A stretch of 24,179 bases of DNA from JBBDYH01 sp040901795 (GCA_040901795.1 JBBDYH010000082.1:1-24179); one strand, 5' to 3'; positions 6,922 through 15,309 are shown, counted from the first letter of the stretch. Notes: generated from the sequence alone by a model not told the origin. Numbers and translations are program-made.

Positions 6922-7503
6922 ATGCCGATCGAATACGAGAACCGCCGCGGCGACCGGTATTATGTGCTGGAAGGGCGAACAAAGACCGGCAAACCGAAAT
7001 ACTATTGCTCTAAAAAAGCGCAGGGCGTCCGCGTCGAACGGATGCCCGACGGCTTCGAGATTTACGAGAATCCCCGCGATGCCGTCGTTGTCATCCGCCG
7101 AGTTCGTACGTCGCCGATCCTGCCTATTGAAAAGGAGATGCTGGAAAAGTGGTTGCGTGAGTACGCCGCCGAGGCACCGTCAATCGTCGAGATCAATGGC
7201 GCTGCTCTGGTGGTTTATTCGGCCGACATTGATCCGGACCGAATGACCGCGATGATGGGCTTAGTCGAAGCGAATCGGCGCTCCAAAGAGGCCAAGACGT
7301 ATATTCTGCGTCAGTCCACGTATTCACCCATGTTCCGGTTTGAGCTTATCGACGAGGAAGAGAGACTCTATGCCGTGCAGCGATGGTGCTTCAGCAGCGC
7401 CATCGACGACTGGTATTTTTTGGGTGGCGGTGCTCCTTTGGAGGTGCTGGCGCGCGAATACTTGCCTCACTTGGGCAAAGAAAGCTTTTTCGAGCTGATG
7501 TAA
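6922..7503 (+). CDS. Conserved hypothetical protein
   Basis: A 193-residue soluble protein whose family I cannot name. The N-terminus (about 1-55) is a basic, aromatic-rich block (RRGDRYYVLEG, KPKYYCSKK, MPDGFEIYENP), which reads like a small beta domain. The middle (about 70-130) has acidic and basic helices, and the C-terminus ends in a mixed segment (RWCFSSAIDDWYFLGGG). There is no signal peptide or membrane segment, and the two cysteines are isolated. The start follows from MPIEYENRRG; no Shine-Dalgarno site is seen. It lies between the toxin-antitoxin pair and the chimeric remnant, with unremarkable coding statistics. The ORF appears real because it is long, has typical codon use and overlaps no better frame. 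Confidence 0.7.
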   Translation: MPIEYENRRGDRYYVLEGRTKTGKPKYYCSKKAQGVRVERMPDGFEIYENPRDAVVVIRRVRTSPILPIEKEMLEKWLREYAAEAPSIVEINGAALVVYSADIDPDRMTAMMGLVEANRRSKEAKTYILRQSTYSPMFRFELIDEEERLYAVQRWCFSSAIDDWYFLGGGAPLEVLAREYLPHLGKESFFELM

Positions 7504-7525
7504 GAAAGGCACGGCAGCTCACACT

Positions 7526-7785
7526 ACGAAGAGCCACACCGAATACCTAACGTTCAACGTGCCGGCGCGGATGGATTTTGTGAACATCACGCGCGAGGTG
7601 GAGGCGGCGGTGACGACGAGCGGTGTTCAGGAAGGGCTGTGCCTGGTAAACGACATGCACGGCGCGCTCTCATCGACGACGACGAGCCGGAGCTAACGAA
7701 GCTGGGGCTATCGAGCGAGCGGTTTACGCTGCGGATAACCGGCTGCCCCAGCGGCTGTGCGCGGCCGTACAACTGCGACATCGGC
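7526..7785 (+). pseudogene. Chimeric remnant: yjbQ 5' part fused to sir internal part
   Basis: Positions 7526-7683 match the first part of the intact yjbQ gene (10664 onward). Over 44 codons from codon 2 I count 115 of 132 identical bases, and 11 of 16 changed codons are silent. The start codon is ACG instead of ATG, and about 7 nt are lost after the Met-His pair near 7660, shifting the frame. Positions 7684-7785 match sir at 5517-5618 (residues 519-552): 90 of 102 identical, with 8 of 11 changed codons silent, including the motif TGCPSGCARPYNCDIG. The pieces join in frame at a shared Glu-Pro (GAGCCGGAG), so both contributed short homology. The sir part stops 1 bp before the stop codon of the kinase gene. 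The product cannot work as either protein. Confidence 0.88.
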
Positions 7786-7786
7786 G

Positions 7787-10537
7787 CTAGCGCGCGTGCG
7801 GTACTTCCACGGCCCCATCCAGCGAAGCCAACAGCGCTTGTAACGCACTCAGCTCCACCGGTTTGATGAGATGATGGTCAAAGCCGGCCTCCTTGGTGCG
7901 GCGTCTGTCTTCCTCTTGGCCCCAACCGGTCAAGGCGATAAGCAGCACTTTCGAGGCTTCCGGGTTCTGCCGGATCCGGCGCGCAACTTCGTAGCCATCC
8001 ATGCCGGGCATCCCCAGGTCCAGCAGGACGACCGCTGGGCGACAGATGCGGATGGCCTCGAGCGCCGATTGGCCGTCGTACGCCACATGCACATCGGCGC
8101 CCAGGATCTTTAGCAGCATGCCCAGACTATCCGCGGCATCCCGATTGTCGTCCACCGCGATGATCCGGCGAGCCGGTATGAGCGACGGTTCCGGGCCGCT
8201 CTGGCGATGTTCGTCGTTTGACTCTTCAGGCTCGATCTTCGCCAAGGGAAGCCGGACGATGAACTGGCTACCATGGCCCAAGCCGGCGCTTTCCGCTTCG
8301 ACCGTGCCGCCATGCATGGAAACCAGAGTGCGCACCAAACTTAGACCGATTCCTAAACCGTCCTGCGTTCTCCGCAGGTCATTGGTGATTTGCGCGAACA
8401 TGTCAAACACCCGCGGCAGCATATCGCGCGGAATGCCGATACCGGTATCGCGGATCGATACCACGACCTCGTCTGCTTCGCACCTGGCCGCGACGACGAT
8501 CTGTCCGCCGGCGAGCGTGTACTTTGCTGCATTATTGAGCAGATTCGCGAAGACTTGAGCAAGCCGCACTGCGTCGCCGTCCAGCACGAGTGGTTGGGGA
8601 GGAAGCTCCACCGTTAATTGATGCCTCGCTGCGTCGATCAAGGGCTTACTGGTCTCGACGGCATGGTTGATGACCGTCGCGAGTTCGACGCGGCCAGTCC
8701 TGAGCTCGATCTTACCGCGACTGATGCGCGACAGTTCCAGCAGGTCGTCCACAAGTCGAACCATGTGCGTCACTTGGCGCTCAATCATTTCGTGCAACCG
8801 CTGTACGCCGGCGCTTGCGTCCCCAGTCATTCTGAGAATCTGCAGGCTGTTGCGGATCGGGGCAAGCGGATTGCGAAGCTCATGGGCCAATGTCGCAAGG
8901 AACTCGTCCTTGTGTCGGGCCGCTTGCGTTAAGGCTTCTTCGGCGCGCTTGCGGTCCGAAATGTCGCGGGCGATCTTCGACGCTCCGATGATCCTACCGG
9001 TGCGGTCGCGAACCGGGGAGATTGTCAGCGAGATATCGATCGGCCGGCCGTCCTTAGCAACTCGCACGGTCTCGTAGTGTTCGATGCGATCGCCATTCTG
9101 AAGACGCCGGAGAATATGCACTTCTTCATCGCGCCGGTCGGCTGGAATGAGCAACGTGATCGGCTGCCCCACCGCCTCGCTGGCCGTGTATCCAAACAGC
9201 CGCTGGGCGCCCGCATTCCACGACCGAATGATTCCATCGAGCGTTTTGCTCACAATCGCGTCTTCCGACGAATCGACGATCGCCGCCAATTGCGCCCGGT
9301 CGTGATCGGCTTTGTTACGCTCCGTCACGTCACGCGTAAAACATCGCGAGTAGGCGAATTTGCCGTCGTGGAAGCAGGCATTCGAATGGATCAGAACCTG
9401 CTTAATGGAGCCGTCTTTGCAACGCAGAGATGCCGGACAGTCGAACAGGTTCTCACCGCCCATGAGCTTAGACAGCATCTCCTCGATCAAGTCCTGGTCG
9501 GCATGGAATTCGGCGATGTGGTGGCCCACGTACTCGTCTTGATGGTAGCCCAATAAATCCAGCTCCGCCTTGTTGGCCCAGAGGATTATTCCGTCGGGCC
9601 CTACCTTATGCAGGCCCTCGAGCGCGTTGTCCACAAAGTCTGCAAGCTCGCGTTCGGCCTCGACACGCTTCGCGATCTCGGCTTCAAGAGCTTGTGCTTT
9701 TTGCTGCAGAGCGACAATCTCGCGGAGCTGCGCGTCGGTAGTGGAGAGAGCGGCGTAGCTCTCGCCCGGAATGACTCGCGAGTGACAAGTGCAGATTCTA
9801 TTGAACTCGATGCCGTCGGCTTGCTCGTCGAATCCGTTCAAGGGATAGGCGCAATACAGTGCGAAGGAGTACTTTTTCGCCAGGTCATTCCAGAGATCCT
9901 CCAAGCGGCAGGCTGCCTCTGCATTGCCCTCGCGCCAGAGCAACGCAACCATCTCGCCAAAGGCTCGAACGCGCCGCGCACCGAGAGTCAACCGCTCAAA
10001 CTCACGGCCGACCACGTTGAAGAACGCCTCCGGATCAGGCGACCCATTGCGCATGAATGCCGACAGCGTGTCGGCCGCATCCAGCGAGACGTATTGCCCG
10101 CTCTCCCGAGCAGCTTTCAGATCCAAGCCTCGGGCTCTAAGCTTTCTTTGAATGCGGTTTCGATGTGGCTCCGTAGCAATGATGATGGCCGCGTCCCCGG
10201 CGCCCAGACCACCGCCCACAAACCCGCTCACCGATTCGACAAGGTACTGATCTGTTTCGTAGAACTGGACAAAATGCTCCGAGGCGCCGATTTCGTTCCA
10301 GTCGAGCCCGGGCGTCCAGGCGCTTTTTCGCTTGCCCAACGGAGTCTCTGTTTTCAGCAGCACTTCCAGATCTTCGCCGCGATAGATGCGGTAGCCGTTG
10401 ACGGGGTGGCGGATCGGCTTAAGCTTTCCCGAGTTGTCCCAATTCCGCAGTGTCCAAGGGGAAACGCCGAGATATTCAGCCGCCTCTGAAACGGTCAAGT
10501 AATCCGCGAGGGTTCGGAAATCGTCAGTAGACTTCAT
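7787..10537 (-). CDS. HTH-MEDS-PAS-PAS hybrid histidine kinase
   Basis: A 916-residue cytoplasmic sensor with no membrane segment. In order: a MerR/excisionase-type helix-turn-helix (12-61, LTVSEAAEYLGVSPWTLRNW); a MEDS domain as in the dichloromethane regulator DcmR (about 85-236, with HFVQFYETDQYL and FGEMVALLW); a coiled-coil linker (265-300); two PAS domains (about 300-408 and 412-535, each ending in a DVTER/DISDR linker); HisKA with His552 in AHELRNP; the ATPase domain with N box 665-673, DTGIG 697-701 and GLGIGL 727-732; and a receiver domain with Asp796/Asp797, phospho-acceptor Asp840 and Lys892. All catalytic residues are present. The gene points left, sits between a yjbQ remnant and intact yjbQ, and has no separate response regulator beside it. 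Signal and DNA target are unknown. Confidence 0.9.
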   Translation of the reverse strand: MKSTDDFRTLADYLTVSEAAEYLGVSPWTLRNWDNSGKLKPIRHPVNGYRIYRGEDLEVLLKTETPLGKRKSAWTPGLDWNEIGASEHFVQFYETDQYLVESVSGFVGGGLGAGDAAIIIATEPHRNRIQRKLRARGLDLKAARESGQYVSLDAADTLSAFMRNGSPDPEAFFNVVGREFERLTLGARRVRAFGEMVALLWREGNAEAACRLEDLWNDLAKKYSFALYCAYPLNGFDEQADGIEFNRICTCHSRVIPGESYAALSTTDAQLREIVALQQKAQALEAEIAKRVEAERELADFVDNALEGLHKVGPDGIILWANKAELDLLGYHQDEYVGHHIAEFHADQDLIEEMLSKLMGGENLFDCPASLRCKDGSIKQVLIHSNACFHDGKFAYSRCFTRDVTERNKADHDRAQLAAIVDSSEDAIVSKTLDGIIRSWNAGAQRLFGYTASEAVGQPITLLIPADRRDEEVHILRRLQNGDRIEHYETVRVAKDGRPIDISLTISPVRDRTGRIIGASKIARDISDRKRAEEALTQAARHKDEFLATLAHELRNPLAPIRNSLQILRMTGDASAGVQRLHEMIERQVTHMVRLVDDLLELSRISRGKIELRTGRVELATVINHAVETSKPLIDAARHQLTVELPPQPLVLDGDAVRLAQVFANLLNNAAKYTLAGGQIVVAARCEADEVVVSIRDTGIGIPRDMLPRVFDMFAQITNDLRRTQDGLGIGLSLVRTLVSMHGGTVEAESAGLGHGSQFIVRLPLAKIEPEESNDEHRQSGPEPSLIPARRIIAVDDNRDAADSLGMLLKILGADVHVAYDGQSALEAIRICRPAVVLLDLGMPGMDGYEVARRIRQNPEASKVLLIALTGWGQEEDRRRTKEAGFDHHLIKPVELSALQALLASLDGAVEVPHAR

Positions 10538-10663
10538 TCTCAGATACCTTAGTAAAGGTTAGGAAGACAAAGACTACCGGAACGCGGCCACTTGGGCAAG
10601 GGACTGTGTTTCTGCCCGCGATTTCCGCGACTGGACACATTGGTCGGATTCCGGCCAAGCCTC

Positions 10664-11086
10664 ATGAACAGCCATACGGAATACCTGACATTCAACGTGC
10701 CGGCGCGGATGGGCTTTGTGAACATTACGCGCGAGGTCGAGGCGGCGGTGAAGAAGAGCGGCGTGCAGGAGGGGCTGTGCCTGGTCAATGCCATGCACAT
10801 CACAGCCAGCGTGTTCATCAACGACGACGAACCAGGGTTGCACGCCGACTATAAGAAGTGGCTGGAGGAGCTGGCGCCGTTCGATCCTTCGCCGGCGCGG
10901 TACCAGCACAACCGCACGGGCGAGGACAACGCCGATGCGCACCACAAGCGGCAGATCATGGGGCGGGAGGTGGTTGTGGCGATCACGAAGGGCAAGCTCG
11001 ACTTTGGACCCTGGGAGCAGATCTTCTATGGGGAATTCGACGGGCGGCGAGCGAAGCGGGTGCTGGTGAAGGTGATTGGGGAGTAG
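10664..11086 (+). CDS. yjbQ: YjbQ-family (UPF0047) protein
   Basis: This 140-residue single-domain protein spans the full family length. Conserved blocks are TEYLTFNVPAR at the N-terminus, LVNAMHITASVFINDDEPGL in the middle, HHKRQIMGREVVVAIT, and the C-terminal signature GPWEQIFYGEFDGRR. Members form compact trimers; some have been linked to thiamine phosphate synthesis, but the physiological role is not settled. I start at the ATG at 10664 (MNSHTEYL), where similarity begins; there is no clear ribosome site. It diverges from the kinase gene, whose start is 127 bp away. A diverged fragment of the same gene lies at 7526-7683 in the same orientation. Confidence 0.88.
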   Translation: MNSHTEYLTFNVPARMGFVNITREVEAAVKKSGVQEGLCLVNAMHITASVFINDDEPGLHADYKKWLEELAPFDPSPARYQHNRTGEDNADAHHKRQIMGREVVVAITKGKLDFGPWEQIFYGEFDGRRAKRVLVKVIGE

Positions 11087-11122
11087 GATGTTAATGACGT
11101 TTGACGAACGCGCCTGGACTTC

Positions 11123-11306
11123 GCCCCGGAGGGGCCAAACTCCAGTAGCCGGGAGCGAAGCTCCCGGATTTGGTCGTCAATATCGTGATGACCCCGAAGG
11201 GGTCAAACTTGGCAACGGTTAGACCCCTTCGGGGTCAACGAATATCGTTTGGAACGGGATCCGACGGCGTTGCCGCCGGCTACTGGAGTGCAACGCCTCC
11301 GGCGTT
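11123..11306. repeat. Array of five GGA/GAA-loop palindromes
   Basis: The 246 bp between the ends of yjbQ and the secreted-protein gene hold no gene. They contain perfect hairpins at 11123-11135 (GCCCC, loop GGA), 11149-11167 (CCGGGAGC, loop GAA, containing GCGAAGC), 11190-11204 (GACCCC, loop GAA), 11222-11236 (the same element inverted, loop TTC) and 11292-11306 (AACGCC, loop TCC). CTGGA/TCCAG flanks the first, and CGGCG/CGCCG forms a further dyad at 11265-11278. Every loop is G-N-A on one strand, closed by a C-G pair. As a group they could end transcription from both sides. Confidence 0.85.
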
Positions 11307-11332
11307 TGAGCCCCGACCACCGACCCACTGCG

Positions 11333-14242
11333 TCACGGCTGGGCCACAACCGTGTAGTTGAGAATGCGCGGGCCGTTGATCTCTACGGCGCGGAGGAAAA
11401 GCGTCTGGTTGAGCAGCTTCTCGCCGTCGTAAAGGCGGAACGTTTTTACGTCCACGCCGCGGCCGTGGTCCTCGACGTGCATCATCAGCCGCTTGCGGTC
11501 TGGCGGATAGAGATAGCACTTAAACGACAACACTTCATCCGTCTCATTTGTGATCCGCTGCTCGACCTCCAGTTCGCCGTTCTCGTTGAGACGTGTGAAG
11601 GCCTCGCCATAGACATCGGACAGCCCCACCTCCAACTGTCGATAGATGCTGAATTGGTAACGGCTGTCGGCCGTCAGGTCGAAGTCCAAGCGCAACAATT
11701 GCCGGCCGGTGGTGGCATCTTGCGGCAGCGCCACCTCGAACTGCTGATACATCGTCTCGCCCGGCGCCGTCTTGAAGTCGATGTCCTTAGGCGCTACCTT
11801 CCAGGTACCCGGCGTCACGATCCGCACCTGGCCCCGGATCGACTGCGGAAAATAACTCTTGAAAGTGACTCCGTTGTACTGCGGCTGGCCGAACAGGCTG
11901 GCCAGCTTGGTGTGCTCGAATTGCACCGACATCTGCGTCCGCATCAAGGCGGCGCTGATCTGCGTCACGAAGATCGGTGTCGGCCCGACCTGCAGCGTTT
12001 GTACGCCCTTATCCATCGGCAAGCGCGTCTCGCGCCCCCACAGATCGATCTGCCGTGCATCTTCGCCCAGGAACAGCGAGACGGATGTGGGCTGATCGCT
12101 CCAAATGGCCATCACGATCTCTTCGCCGCGCTGGAACACTTGCGTACGACAGTTCGAGGGCAACTGCAGGCTGCCCAGCGGCTTGGCGCCGGCGAGCACG
12201 TGGGCCGCCGTCCGCCAGGGGATGAACAACTCACCCACGGTGCCGTCTTGATTCAGTATGCCAGCGCTGTCGCTGAAGGCTTGCGGGACGAAGACGCCGT
12301 CGGCCCCCTCCATCTTCGCGGCGATCATTCGCATCGCGAGGTCGGCGGTCCGCGTCTCCAGCGAATAGTGGTCTCGTGGCAGCGGGTCGAGCACCACCCA
12401 CCGCAGATAGCCGCGGTCCTTGGTCGCCCGTAAATACGTGATCTGTTCTTCCCACGTCAGCGGCGGGTCGGCCGAAAGTGTGAGGAAGTCCCAGGTCGGC
12501 TTTTCCGCCGGCAGCTCCTTCAGCCACGACCAGCCCATGCCCAGGTTCACGCGCTGGCCATACCGAGTGAACTGCTTCTTGAGCTGCTCGATTTTTTTAC
12601 CGAGCTCCGGGTAGCCGACAAAACTCTGATCGCGGTCCAGACCCAGTTGCCACCAGCGCACCTTCAGCGACAATCGCGTCATGATCGGTTCGAGCGACGG
12701 ATACCACATCTGCGTGGGCATCGAGAAGATGCCGGCCGCCTGTTGCGATTCGGCGCCAAAGAGCTGCTTCTGCAGTGCCTCGGGCGGCTGGCTCAGCAGG
12801 CCCACCAGCTCGATACGGCGCAAACCCAACCGCTCGGCAAACCAGACGAGCTGTTCTTCGCGGTCGGCCGGATGGCTTTCGTCCCAGAGCGGAAACTTAC
12901 ACCAGTTGCAACCGGAGTGACCCATGACTTCGGCCAGTTGGGTGAGCGTCAGGGTCTCTTCGCCGGTCGGAAGCGACCAGCCAAACTCTCCACCCACCGG
13001 CGCCGGCAGGCGGCGCGCCAGAGCCAGGCTGATCTCTCGCCGATTGGCGACGCCGGTCTTGCCGGGCATCTCGACGCGGACGCGATAGAAACCCGGCTTG
13101 GGGAGCCGGGGTTCCCACACCGCGGTGCCGGCAAAGATCGGCGCGGCGGAGTGCGGCCGCTGGTCGTCGGAGGGCGGTTCGGCCGATTTGCTCGGCGTGA
13201 TTTCCGCTTCTCCCGTCCCGGTCGTATCTGCCTGCGCACCGCGACCGGCACCCGCACGCCATGGGGTGGTCGAGCTGCGGGTGTCTTGCTTCGCGACGAG
13301 TCCCACGTCGCCGCGCGCGGCAACATCGCCGCGCACATCGAGCAGCTCGAAGATGACTTTTGTGTGCTGTTCCGCAAAGCCGGAGGCCGAGCAAGTGATT
13401 TGTGGTGTCTCGTTGTCGAAATATAAATGGCTGCGGTGATCGGCAGTGAGCGTCATCCGCGGCAAGCGGCCCAGCCAAATGTCCTTAAACCAGGCGAAGC
13501 CTTTGAGATCCACCTTGTCGGTGGGACCGAGATGGAGCGTGACCAGTGCGCTTTCCACCTGCTGGCTCGTCGACGCGACGGGACCGATGCGAACCTTCGT
13601 CCAATCGGTCGTGCGCCGGATGGGCTCGGAGCGGATGGTTTCCAACGGTTTATTGTTCGCATCGAGGAACGTCAGCGCCAGGCAAGCTTCGTCGTGCTTC
13701 AGCCCTTCGGTGCGCACGTACGCTTCGACGACGTAGGTGTACATCGCATGGACTTCGATCGGCGGAGTATGCACGGCCGCCGCGCCGCCGTTGAGCTCGA
13801 CGCGGAGCGCTCGCTGCGGCGCTTGCGACGGCTCCGCCGCGGCGCTATTTTTTGGCGACGGATCATCCACGATGCCAATCTTCAGGTAGTGCGGGAAGTC
13901 GACGGACTGCTCGCGCGACCAACGGTCCGGCCAATTGTCGAAGTTGGCGTCCCAAGCGGGCCCGAAATCGCAATTGAATAATTCGACGGCCTCGGGCGGG
14001 CGGCCTGGGGGGACGACTGTGTGATGTTCTTGGTTTAGGTACGAGAACTTGGGCTCCACCATCGGATTGACGTCGCCAGGCAGTGGCGGATCGTCAGCTT
14101 CGTTCTCGGTGTTGGCCGGCGCTTTTAGAGCTGTGAAAGTAACGGACAGATCGAGCCGTCGGGGTACGGATGGACCCTGAGCGTCGCTGCGCAGAGCTGC
14201 CGCAACCGATATAATCAGCAAAGTTAGCGTAAATTGGCGCAC
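11333..14242 (-). CDS. Large secreted glycosidase-like protein
   Basis: A 969-residue exported protein with a GTG start at 14242 and a signal peptide (residues 1-21; hydrophobic LTLLIISVAAAL, then SDAQ). After a low-complexity stretch comes a jelly-roll, carbohydrate-binding-like region (about 85-260; FDNWPDRWSREQ, VVEAYVRTEGL, FAWFKDIWLGRLP), an Ig-like region interrupted by an Ala/Thr/Pro-rich insert (about 310-360), then a part resembling a (beta/alpha)8 barrel (about 400-690; HSGCNWCKFPLWDE, NLGMGWSWLKELP, YLRWVVLDPLPRDHY, GADGVFVPQAF) and beta-sandwich domains to the end. The fold suggests a clan-A-like glycoside hydrolase or polysaccharide-binding protein acting outside the cytoplasm, but I cannot name the catalytic pair. 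It stands alone, convergent with yjbQ. Confidence 0.7.
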   Translation of the reverse strand: MRQFTLTLLIISVAAALRSDAQGPSVPRRLDLSVTFTALKAPANTENEADDPPLPGDVNPMVEPKFSYLNQEHHTVVPPGRPPEAVELFNCDFGPAWDANFDNWPDRWSREQSVDFPHYLKIGIVDDPSPKNSAAAEPSQAPQRALRVELNGGAAAVHTPPIEVHAMYTYVVEAYVRTEGLKHDEACLALTFLDANNKPLETIRSEPIRRTTDWTKVRIGPVASTSQQVESALVTLHLGPTDKVDLKGFAWFKDIWLGRLPRMTLTADHRSHLYFDNETPQITCSASGFAEQHTKVIFELLDVRGDVAARGDVGLVAKQDTRSSTTPWRAGAGRGAQADTTGTGEAEITPSKSAEPPSDDQRPHSAAPIFAGTAVWEPRLPKPGFYRVRVEMPGKTGVANRREISLALARRLPAPVGGEFGWSLPTGEETLTLTQLAEVMGHSGCNWCKFPLWDESHPADREEQLVWFAERLGLRRIELVGLLSQPPEALQKQLFGAESQQAAGIFSMPTQMWYPSLEPIMTRLSLKVRWWQLGLDRDQSFVGYPELGKKIEQLKKQFTRYGQRVNLGMGWSWLKELPAEKPTWDFLTLSADPPLTWEEQITYLRATKDRGYLRWVVLDPLPRDHYSLETRTADLAMRMIAAKMEGADGVFVPQAFSDSAGILNQDGTVGELFIPWRTAAHVLAGAKPLGSLQLPSNCRTQVFQRGEEIVMAIWSDQPTSVSLFLGEDARQIDLWGRETRLPMDKGVQTLQVGPTPIFVTQISAALMRTQMSVQFEHTKLASLFGQPQYNGVTFKSYFPQSIRGQVRIVTPGTWKVAPKDIDFKTAPGETMYQQFEVALPQDATTGRQLLRLDFDLTADSRYQFSIYRQLEVGLSDVYGEAFTRLNENGELEVEQRITNETDEVLSFKCYLYPPDRKRLMMHVEDHGRGVDVKTFRLYDGEKLLNQTLFLRAVEINGPRILNYTVVAQP
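13088..13114. repeat. Near-perfect palindrome inside the secreted-protein gene
   Basis: GAAACCCGGCT (13088-13098) and AGCCGGGGTTC (13104-13114) pair at 10 of 11 positions around a 5-nt loop. It is read in frame next to the Ig-like strand PGFYRVRV and just after the low-complexity insert of the protein. It is weaker than the other coding palindromes because the loop is longer and one pair is mismatched. Confidence 0.5.
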
Positions 14243-14277
14243 AGCAGAGTGGTTAGGGGTGAGCGATCAGTCAATGG

Positions 14278-14492
14278 CTGCGAGTCAACGACTCGCGGTT
14301 TGTTAATATGTATCGTCCAACCAGGAGCCGACGGCTTGCATCGAATCTGCTTCCATGATGAGTCCCAACTGCACTAAACCGCAGAATCTCCCCAGATAGC
14401 CTACATCGTTGCCACCTTTGTCCTTCATGCTTCGTCGTTGTCCTACTCCATCCCGGCGTGAAGACACGCCGGCTCTGAACCTTGAACCCTAG
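14278..14492. repeat. Hairpins in the 14243-14521 intergenic region
   Basis: This 279-bp gap between two divergent genes shows no ORF I can support. It holds GCGAGTC-AAC-GACTCGC (14280-14296), related to the imperfect hairpin at 18063-18083. It also holds a hairpin with arms CCGGCGTG/CACGCCGG around AAGA (14453-14472), followed by CTCTGAACCTTGAACCCTAG (14473-14492). The second hairpin and its CTCTGAAC tail recur at 18143-18171 with two differences. CCCGCC/GGCGGG forms another small dyad near 14497-14511. Confidence 0.7.
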
Positions 14493-14521
14493 CCTGCCCG
14501 CCGTGGCGGGAAACCTCTGCC

Positions 14522-15304
14522 GTGCCAGCACTCAAAATCGGTATCCAGATCGCCAGCCTGGGCCTGCCTCTGAAGCAGGCAGTGCCGCTGGTGGCCCAAT
14601 GGGGTGTGCAAGCGATCGAGCTGGACGCACGCCGCGGCTTTACGCCCGATGAGGCTTCGCAGACGGCTTTGCGACAGTTGCGCAAGATGCTGTCGGATCA
14701 TCGGCTGCGCGTCTCCGCCGTGTCGTATGCGACGCGACGCGGCTATGACACTCTGGATGACTTGGAGCGGCGTGTAGACGGCACGAAGCGGGCGATGACA
14801 ATGGCCGGAGCGCTCGGTTCGCCGGTCGTTGTGAACCGCGTTGGGGACATCCCCGAGAAGACTCAGGGGCCAGCTTGGGACCTGCTATTGCAGGTGTTGC
14901 ACGACCTGGGGCGGCACGGGCAGCACGCGGGCGCGCTGCTCGCCGCCGAAACGGGCGGTGAGGAGCCGGCGGCAATCAAGCGGTTGCTCGACGCCTTACC
15001 GATAGGTAGTCTGGGCGTAGACCTCAACCCGGGTAACTTGCTTGTTCATGGCCACTCGCCACTCGATGCCGTGCAGATGCTGGGGCCGCACATACTTCAC
15101 GTCCACGCGACGGACGGCGTGCGCGATCGGGCCCGCGGTCGCGGGCAGCTTGTGCCCGTGGGGCGCGGAATGGCCGATTGGCCGGCATTGTTAGGAGCGC
15201 TGGAAGAACAGGATTACCGGGGCGACTTTACGATCGAGCGGCGCGAGGCCGACGACCCGGCCTATGAGCTTGAGGCGGCGGTGAAATACTTGCGAAGTTT
15301 GTAG
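14522..15304 (+). CDS. Sugar phosphate isomerase/epimerase-like TIM barrel
   Basis: A 260-residue protein of the xylose-isomerase-like/AP-endonuclease-2 barrel fold. Candidate metal ligands follow the family order: Glu in AIELDARRGF (about 38), Glu in LAAETGGEE (about 142), Asp in GVDLNPGN (about 166), His in HVHATDG (about 192) and Glu in FTIERRE (about 239). Members isomerise or epimerise sugars or inositols using a divalent metal; this one's substrate is not evident. It begins with GTG at 14522 (PALKIGIQIASLG), with no strong ribosome site. There is no signal peptide, so it should be cytoplasmic. It diverges from the secreted glycosidase-like gene, which might suggest sugar breakdown, but that is conjecture. 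Confidence 0.82.
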   Translation: MPALKIGIQIASLGLPLKQAVPLVAQWGVQAIELDARRGFTPDEASQTALRQLRKMLSDHRLRVSAVSYATRRGYDTLDDLERRVDGTKRAMTMAGALGSPVVVNRVGDIPEKTQGPAWDLLLQVLHDLGRHGQHAGALLAAETGGEEPAAIKRLLDALPIGSLGVDLNPGNLLVHGHSPLDAVQMLGPHILHVHATDGVRDRARGRGQLVPVGRGMADWPALLGALEEQDYRGDFTIERREADDPAYELEAAVKYLRSL

Positions 15305-15309
15305 TCTCG

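Noticed and set aside
7639..7866. Functional small Cys-rich protein from the chimeric remnant
   Set aside because: The frame only preserves a broken piece of the sir cluster motif and then runs antisense into the kinase gene; it lacks the other cluster cysteines.
9608..10489. Long + strand frame opposite the kinase gene
   Set aside because: The minus strand encodes a complete, motif-rich kinase in the same DNA.
11249..12433. Long + strand frame opposite the secreted-protein gene
   Set aside because: It is a shadow of the minus-strand gene, which has a signal peptide and coherent domains; high GC gives long antisense frames.
14243..14521. tRNA or other structured RNA gene in the gap
   Set aside because: Hairpins are present but no cloverleaf, anticodon arm or T-loop consensus could be traced.
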